Shown here piece after piece: positions 7,107-11,290 of a DNA stretch of 11,290 bases; within the stretch, counting starts at the first letter, position 1, and the number at the start of each line of letters is the position of its first letter. The stretch lies in NCBI GenBank assembly GCA_021814355.1, contig JAKAIJ010000070.1, forward strand, positions 1 to 11,290. The letters are read 5' to 3'. The notes under the pieces were generated by a model that was given only the letters and a program-made list of their open reading frames with translations, did no database searches and was not told the DNA's origin. The position numbers were made by a program, and so were the translations under genes. This DNA is from Acidobacteriota bacterium (lineage in GTDB: Bacteria; Acidobacteriota; UBA4820; DSQY01).

Positions 7107-7898
7107 CTCGAGGAAAGGACCGACGCGCGCCAGGAAGGCCGCGAAGGTGAGGCCGTACCGCCGCTCGTAGTGGAGCCGTCCCGCGTGGGGCGGGCTGCGG
7201 TAGTCCCGCGGGCCCACGCGCCGCAGCCGCTCGCGCCTCAAGACCGCCAGCCGGAAGAAGGCCTCCGGGAAAAGCCCCGCAAGCGACCTCCACTGGCTCG
7301 GGAAGTGGCGCGCGAGGGTCAGCGCCCGAAGGCCCTCTCCGAGGGTCAGCCGCCGCCGGACCATCCCGCCGCCCTCCGGGTTCAGCCGCATGACCCGGGC
7401 GACGGGTCCCCAGCCGCCCGCCGCGCCGTAGGTGGCGAACTCGTAGAGCTCGGCGGCCGGAAGCTCCGCCGCGAGCCTCACCGCCAACAGGTGCGCCGCG
7501 TCGTGGTCTGGGTTGCCGGCCTCCCAGGCGGGGGCGTAGATCCGCGACGGGGGTTCGGCGGCCAAGGGGTCTTTCAGGGCGGCGGCCGCGCGCGGGAGGT
7601 GGTCGCAAAGGCTCCCGTCGAAGACACCGAGCTCGGCGCCGAGCCGTCTCGTGTCCGAGAGGGGGACGCCCAGGGCCGCGAGGGCGCGGCCGCTCTCCGC
7701 GGCGCGCGCGGCGTCGCCGGTTCCGTAGAGGCTGCCGAAGGTGAGGAAGACCACCCGCACCCGCGCGCCTCGCCGCCGCTCCCGCGCCACGCGGGTCGAG
7801 ATGAAGAGTTCGTCGTCGTGGTGGGGCAGCAGGACCAGGCTCCCGCCCGGTCCCGGGTCATCGAGCTCGATCGGGGCCGCGAAGCCCGGCCGGACCAT
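7098..7898 (-). CDS. PIG-L/LmbE-type deacetylase
   Basis: A 266-residue predicted zinc-dependent N-deacetylase of the PIG-L/LmbE superfamily. Members remove acetyl groups from GlcNAc-containing glycoconjugates or small thiol-precursor and antibiotic sugars. The motif LLPHHDDE (PHHDDE at 25-30) provides the first zinc ligands and the Asp base. NPDHDAAH (129-136) is the second motif, with the remaining His ligand. The Rossmann-like core reads GARVRVVFLTFGS after it. The C-terminal ~100 residues, rich in Arg and aromatics (RHFPSQWRSLAGLFPE, then LHYERRYGLTF), are less typical and may bind substrate. No signal peptide is present, so it is cytosolic. The start is an ATG at 7898 with GGGAGG 6 nt upstream; an in-frame GTG at 7928 has no comparable site. 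It is transcribed away from the ligase-like operon. That position suggests, but does not prove, a role in surface-glycan precursor metabolism. Confidence 0.88.
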   Translation of the reverse strand: MVRPGFAAPIELDDPGPGGSLVLLPHHDDELFISTRVARERRRGARVRVVFLTFGSLYGTGDAARAAESGRALAALGVPLSDTRRLGAELGVFDGSLCDHLPRAAAALKDPLAAEPPSRIYAPAWEAGNPDHDAAHLLAVRLAAELPAAELYEFATYGAAGGWGPVARVMRLNPEGGGMVRRRLTLGEGLRALTLARHFPSQWRSLAGLFPEAFFRLAVLRRERLRRVGPRDYRSPPHAGRLHYERRYGLTFAAFLARVGPFLEAP

Positions 7899-7904
7899 GG
7901 CGCG

Positions 7905-7910
7905 CCTCCC
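7905..7910 (-). promoter_or_regulatory. Ribosome binding site fixing the deacetylase start
   Basis: On the minus strand this reads GGGAGG, 6 nt before the ATG at 7898. It decides against the longer GTG start at 7928. Confidence 0.7.
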
Positions 7911-7934
7911 GAGGCCCGAGGGTACCACAGCGCG

Positions 7935-7980
7935 GCGCGGCCGCGCGGGCCGCCCCCCCCGGCGCCATATCTGGGATAAT
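7935..7980. promoter_or_regulatory. Divergent control region between deacetylase and ligase-like genes
   Basis: The 136-nt spacer 7899-8034 holds a perfect 12-bp palindrome, GCGCGGCCGCGC (7935-7946), a run of eight C (7953-7960), and a GATAAT (7975-7980) that could serve as a -10 box for the ligase-like operon. No -35 box stands at the usual distance. The palindrome would suit a dimeric regulator, but in such GC-rich DNA it may be accidental. Confidence 0.3.
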
Positions 7981-8034
7981 GGGGCCGGCGCCGCGCGAGT
8001 CCGGGGCGCCCTGGGCCCGACGGAGGGGCTCCGG

Positions 8035-10368
8035 ATGGCGGTCCGACGGTGGGGGGAACTGCTGCTTTCCGCGGGGGCCCTTCACGGCTGGCTCTTCCTC
8101 GCGTCGCGGAGCTACCCCTTTTGGGCCGCCCTTTCCGCCTGCGGCCTCGGCCTCGTGCTGGGCCTCTGGCGGCCGCGGGTCGCGCTGGGTCTCCTGCTGG
8201 CCGCCGCGGTCGTCACCCCGTTCTTCTGCTCCCTGGCGGGCCAGCCGGGGTTCGCGCCCAGCGAGGGCGGCCTTCTGGCCCTCTGGACCGCCGTCTCCTG
8301 GCGCCGTCGCGGGGACGAGGTCCGTCCGTTGGACGGACCGGACCTCTGGGCCCTGAGCCTCGCTCTCTTCGCCGCGGCCGGGGCGGTGGTCTTCGCCCTC
8401 CGGCTGGACTTCCCCTCGGCGGCCCTCGGGGCGGAGCTGCTGCGCCACCCGCTGGGCGAGCTCCTCTCCCTGCGTCCCGAGAGCGCCTTTTACGGCTTTC
8501 GCGCCCTCCTGCTTCCCCTCGCGGGGCTCGCGGCCTACCGCGCGGCCCGCCTCACCGACGCCCCGGGGACCGAGCCGGTGCGCGCCGTCCTCTGGGGCCT
8601 CTGGAGCGGCGGTGGCCTCGCGGCCCTCTCCTATTTCGTCTTCTACCTGCCCAGGCTCGACAACCCCGCGCTCCACTGGCTCTCCTACCGAAGCGCGCTC
8701 ACCTTCCATGATCCCAACAGCGCCTCCTCCTTCGGCCTGCTCGCCCTCGGCGCCGGCCTCGCCCTCTCCGCGGGCCGGATGCGCCGGCTTCCTCTTTTCC
8801 TTCTCCCCGCTCTCTTGATCCTGGTCCACGGCGGCTCTCGAACCGCGAACCTGCTGGCCCTCTGCGGCCTGGGCGCGCTCCTCCTGTTCGGCGCGAAGGC
8901 CCGGGGGACCGCCGCGACGGAGGACCCCGGACGGCCGCTGCTGACCCGCGGCGCCGCCGTCGCGGGCCTCCTCCTCGTGGCCTCCCTCGTGGTGCTGAGC
9001 AGCTTCCACAACCACCACTACGGGGATGTCTTCAGCCCCTCCCGGCTGGCCGAGACCGGCGTGGGGGGCCGGCTCGCTTACTGGAGGGCGGCAGCCTCCA
9101 TGATCCGCGACCACCCTCTAGCGGGCGTCGGCCCAGCGGGATTTCCCAAAACCTTGCCACGGTACCTTGAAAAGAGCCGCCCCGAGCTCTACGACGCCCG
9201 CGAGAACGCCCACTGCTACCCGCTGCAGGTCGCCGCCGAGTACGGCCTGCCGGGACTCCTTCTGGCGCTGGGGTTCCTGTGGGCGGTCGTGGCGCCGCGC
9301 CTGCGCCAGTGGAGACGGCTCTCTCACGAAACGGCGGGCCTCCTGACGGGCGCGCTCCTCTATCTGGCCCACTGCCTCCAGAGCCATCCGCTCCTGCTGT
9401 TCGAGCAGCAGATCCTCTTCGGCGCGGCGCTCGCCGCGCTGGCGGGTTCTCCCCGTCCGCCCGTCGAGGAAGCACCTTCGCGACGGCGGCGCCTCCTCCC
9501 GCTCCTGGCACTCCCGCTTCCCTTGGCGGGCCTTTTCCATTCCGTCCCCTACGCGGACCAGGCCCGCTCCTACGGCCTCTATCCGGCGGACCTCGCGGGG
9601 CAGCGGTTCGACTACGGCTGGAGCGGCCCCGAGGCCTGGTGGCTCCTGACGGGGGGCGGCGGATTCACGTTCAAGGCCTCGGCACCCCGGCCGGACCTCG
9701 AGGCCAAACGGCCCGAGCTCACCGTGGAGGTGGACGGACGCCCCCTTCTCGCCCACCGGTTCGCCGCCCTCCAGCCGGTGCAGTTCACGGTTCCCCCGGC
9801 GCCGGGGGCGCCCGGGCGGCTCGTCCACATCCGCGTCGCGCCGCCCATCGTCCCCTCGGAGGCCACGGGCTCCCGGGACCGGCGCTCCCTGGGAACGCGC
9901 GTCGGACTCCCCCGCGACGGCTCCCGCATTCCGGAGGACAACACCCAGCCGCTTCAAATCGAGCTTTTCGCGCCCACCGCCATCCGCGAATCCGTCCGGA
10001 CATGCGCCTGCGAGATTCTCACGGCGCCCTCCCGTCTGGAGCCCGACGAGGAGCTCGTCGTCGCGGTGCGCTTCCGGAACGCGGGAGAGGGAAAGTGGCC
10101 CGGCGAGTCGCTCCTCGACACGCCCCGCCAGCTCAACGCCTCGTACCGCTGGGTGGACGCCTCCGGGAAGCCAGTTCCCCTCGAGGGTGCCCGCACGCCC
10201 TTCGCCGCGGACCTGGCTCCCGGCGCCGACTGGACGGTCCGCCTGGCCGTGCGCGCCCCCGGCCGGCCCGGCGTCTATCGCCTCGAGCCCGACCTGATCC
10301 AGGAGAACGTCGGCTGGTTTGGATGCCGCGCCGCCTCTCCCGCCCCGTGGGTCGAGGTGGCGCCGTGA
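8035..10368 (+). CDS. O-antigen ligase-like membrane protein with two extra C-terminal beta domains
   Basis: A 777-residue polytopic inner-membrane protein. About residues 1-505 are mostly hydrophobic helices of the O-antigen ligase/polymerase (Wzy_C) type. Signature parts are HGGSRTANLLAL near 262-273, then the large external loop with GGRLAYWRAAASMIRDHPL-x-GVGP-x-GF (345-370), and ENAHCYPLQVAAEYGLPG, whose His393 is the conserved family His before the closing helices. The last helix is near 485-503. Residues ~505-777 lie outside the membrane and are not part of a normal ligase. First comes a beta-rich segment (~525-650) with ELTVEVDGRPLL and DRRSLGTRVG. Then comes a domain (~655-777) with VAVRFRNAGEGKWPGES, ASYRW, APGRPGVYRLEPDLIQENVGWF. 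The second domain recurs in the next gene. The start is an ATG with GGAGGGG at 8022-8028. The stop overlaps the next start (GTGA). Whether it ligates glycan to lipid A or another acceptor, or polymerises repeat units, cannot be told from sequence. Confidence 0.88.
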   Translation: MAVRRWGELLLSAGALHGWLFLASRSYPFWAALSACGLGLVLGLWRPRVALGLLLAAAVVTPFFCSLAGQPGFAPSEGGLLALWTAVSWRRRGDEVRPLDGPDLWALSLALFAAAGAVVFALRLDFPSAALGAELLRHPLGELLSLRPESAFYGFRALLLPLAGLAAYRAARLTDAPGTEPVRAVLWGLWSGGGLAALSYFVFYLPRLDNPALHWLSYRSALTFHDPNSASSFGLLALGAGLALSAGRMRRLPLFLLPALLILVHGGSRTANLLALCGLGALLLFGAKARGTAATEDPGRPLLTRGAAVAGLLLVASLVVLSSFHNHHYGDVFSPSRLAETGVGGRLAYWRAAASMIRDHPLAGVGPAGFPKTLPRYLEKSRPELYDARENAHCYPLQVAAEYGLPGLLLALGFLWAVVAPRLRQWRRLSHETAGLLTGALLYLAHCLQSHPLLLFEQQILFGAALAALAGSPRPPVEEAPSRRRRLLPLLALPLPLAGLFHSVPYADQARSYGLYPADLAGQRFDYGWSGPEAWWLLTGGGGFTFKASAPRPDLEAKRPELTVEVDGRPLLAHRFAALQPVQFTVPPAPGAPGRLVHIRVAPPIVPSEATGSRDRRSLGTRVGLPRDGSRIPEDNTQPLQIELFAPTAIRESVRTCACEILTAPSRLEPDEELVVAVRFRNAGEGKWPGESLLDTPRQLNASYRWVDASGKPVPLEGARTPFAADLAPGADWTVRLAVRAPGRPGVYRLEPDLIQENVGWFGCRAASPAPWVEVAP

Positions 10369-10913
10369 GCCCCTCCCCCGCGGAAACACCTGTGCGGTCA
10401 GGCGGCCGCGGCTCAGGCCGCCGGAGCCGGTTCTGGCCCGCCTCGTGTCTCCTCCTGGCCGCGGCCTGCGGACGCGGGGAGCCTCCGCCCGCCGCGCCCG
10501 CCGCGAGGCTCGTCCCGAAGGAGGCCATGGCCTTCTCCTGGACGGTGGAAACGCCTCCGGTCCGGCTGGCCGCCGGCTCCGTCACGGAGCTGCGCGTGGT
10601 CCTGACGAACCGCAGCCCGGCGCCGTGGCCGGGGGAGGCCCTGGCGGGCACGGACAGGCCGCTACGGGCGGCCTACCACTGGACCCCCGCGGGGACTCGG
10701 ACGCCGATCCCCAATGACGGCGTTCGCGCCGAGATCCCCACGCGCGTTCCGCCGGGGGCGAGGCTCGTCCTCCTTCTTCCCGTGAAGGCGCCCGTCCTCC
10801 CCGGGGACTACCTCTTCGAAGTGGACCTCATCCAGGAGTTCGTCGCCTGGTTCTCGGAGGCCTCTCCCCTCCGGTCGGCACCTCTGCCCGTCCGGGTCGT
10901 GGAAGGACGGTGA
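10365..10913 (+). CDS. Probable lipoprotein consisting of a ligase C-terminal-type beta domain
   Basis: A 182-residue exported protein. A long basic n-region (residues 1-22), a short hydrophobic core FWPASCLLLAAA, and Cys35 followed by Gly form a probable lipobox. Ala rather than Leu at -3 makes it slightly atypical. Past a Pro/Ala linker, residues ~60-182 match the last domain of the preceding ligase-like protein: LRVVLTNRSPAPWPGEA, AAYHW, VPPGARLVLLLPVKAPVLPGDY and DLIQEFVAWF. The order and spacing are the same. No catalytic motif is seen. The Trp-rich Ig-like pattern suggests binding, perhaps to glycan, but this is inference. The start is GTG at 10365, overlapping the previous TGA, with GAGG at 10354-10357. 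An in-frame GTG at 10392 has a weak site but would also keep the signal. The gene ends 3 nt before the methyltransferase ATG, so the three genes are probably translationally coupled. Confidence 0.72.
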   Translation: MSPSPAETPVRSGGRGSGRRSRFWPASCLLLAAACGRGEPPPAAPAARLVPKEAMAFSWTVETPPVRLAAGSVTELRVVLTNRSPAPWPGEALAGTDRPLRAAYHWTPAGTRTPIPNDGVRAEIPTRVPPGARLVLLLPVKAPVLPGDYLFEVDLIQEFVAWFSEASPLRSAPLPVRVVEGR

Positions 10914-10916
10914 GCC

Positions 10917-11290
10917 ATGGACTTAAAGGACCTCCAGCGGAACTGGGACGCCTTCGGCAAGAGCGACCCCTTCTGGTCCATCCTCTCGGATCCGGACAAG
11001 CGCGGCAACCGGTGGAATGCGGAGGAGTTCTTCCGGACGGGCGAGACGGCGGTCGCCGGGCTCATGGAGGTGCTCCGGAATCTCGGCGCTCCGTGCCGGC
11101 GGGACCGCGCGCTCGACTTCGGTTGCGGCGCCGGCCGCCTCACCCAGGCGCTCGCGAACCATTTCGAGCTGGCGTGCGGGGTGGACATCGCCCCCTCCAT
11201 GGTGGATCTCGCACGGCGCTACAACCGCCGCGGGGAGCGGTGCCGGTACTTCCTCAACGAGGCGAACGACCTGGCTCTCTTTCCGGACGG
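10917..11290 (+). CDS. Class I SAM-dependent methyltransferase, 3'-truncated by window edge
   Basis: The first 124 residues of a predicted cytosolic methyltransferase that runs off the window. The Rossmann SAM-binding motif I is LDFGCGAGRLTQAL (about residues 64-77). Motif II is GVDIAPSMVDLARRYN, with the Asp that normally binds the ribose. The N-terminal helix region, NWDAFGKSDPFWSILSDPDK with RWNAEEFF after it, resembles, from memory, methyltransferases found in polysaccharide gene clusters. The substrate is therefore likely a sugar, but this is not shown. The start is an ATG 3 nt after the lipoprotein stop; the purine stretch GGAAGGACGG just upstream overlaps that gene's end and can act as its ribosome binding site. 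The C-terminal part, which could contain further domains, is not visible. Confidence 0.85.
   Translation, partial: MDLKDLQRNWDAFGKSDPFWSILSDPDKRGNRWNAEEFFRTGETAVAGLMEVLRNLGAPCRRDRALDFGCGAGRLTQALANHFELACGVDIAPSMVDLARRYNRRGERCRYFLNEANDLALFPD

Noticed and set aside
7741..8034. N-terminal extension of the ligase frame upstream of 8035
   Set aside because: It would overlap the deacetylase start and its ribosome binding site, and encodes Arg/Pro-rich sequence without membrane helices. A strong Shine-Dalgarno precedes the ATG at 8035.
9279..10364. Long upstream extension of the lipoprotein frame inside the ligase gene
   Set aside because: The frame is open by GC bias only. The signal peptide and ribosome binding site place the true start at 10365.
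9118..10389. 423-codon minus-strand frame opposite the ligase C-terminus
   Set aside because: Arg/Gly-rich translation without motifs. The sense strand has repeated domain motifs in frame.

Overview
This is a very GC-rich stretch of bacterial chromosome (roughly 70% G+C by eye, with codons ending mostly in G or C). Genes are tightly packed on both strands, and no mobile element, CRISPR array, tRNA or rRNA is visible. A large pyruvate:ferredoxin oxidoreductase points to anaerobic or facultatively fermentative metabolism. The exported lipoprotein, NlpC/P60 enzyme and O-antigen-ligase-type protein point to a diderm envelope. A high-GC lineage such as Acidobacteriota or a deltaproteobacterial-type group would fit, but the window contains no taxonomic marker.

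Layout, left to right. Bases 1-4326 (+) hold the 3' nine-tenths of nifJ, followed by a dihydroorotate-dehydrogenase-like FMN barrel protein; together they form a likely redox operon. Converging on it is an MtfA-type zinc peptidase (4361-5131, -). A short divergent spacer carries a TATAAT box and leads into four small envelope genes on the + strand (5266-7082): a two-helix DUF350 protein, a secreted NlpC/P60 peptidase whose GTG overlaps the previous stop, a DUF4870-type membrane protein, and a secreted DUF2846-like protein. Facing them is a PIG-L/LmbE-type deacetylase (7098-7898, -).

From 8035 to the right edge (+) lies a compact surface-polysaccharide operon. It holds a 777-residue O-antigen-ligase-like membrane protein with an extra C-terminal region of about 260 residues, a small probable lipoprotein, and the start of a class I SAM-dependent methyltransferase. 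The ligase and lipoprotein genes overlap by 4 nt, and only 3 nt separate the lipoprotein from the methyltransferase.

The most interesting observation is in this last operon. The final ~120 residues of the ligase-like protein and nearly the whole mature lipoprotein are the same kind of beta-rich domain. They share the pattern N-x(4)-WPGE ... Y-x-W ... PG-x-Y ... DLIQE-x-V-x-WF. One domain has therefore been used both as a fused C-terminus and as a free lipid-anchored protein, next to a methyltransferase. This suggests an uncharacterised glycan-recognition or assembly module. The function is inference; the domain duplication is visible directly in the sequence.

Start codons were revised where a ribosome binding site decides them: mtfA at 5131, the deacetylase at 7898, the ligase-like gene at 8035, NlpC/P60 at 5469 and the lipoprotein at 10365. 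Many other long open frames here, including one of 646 codons antisense to nifJ, are by-products of high GC content and were left out.
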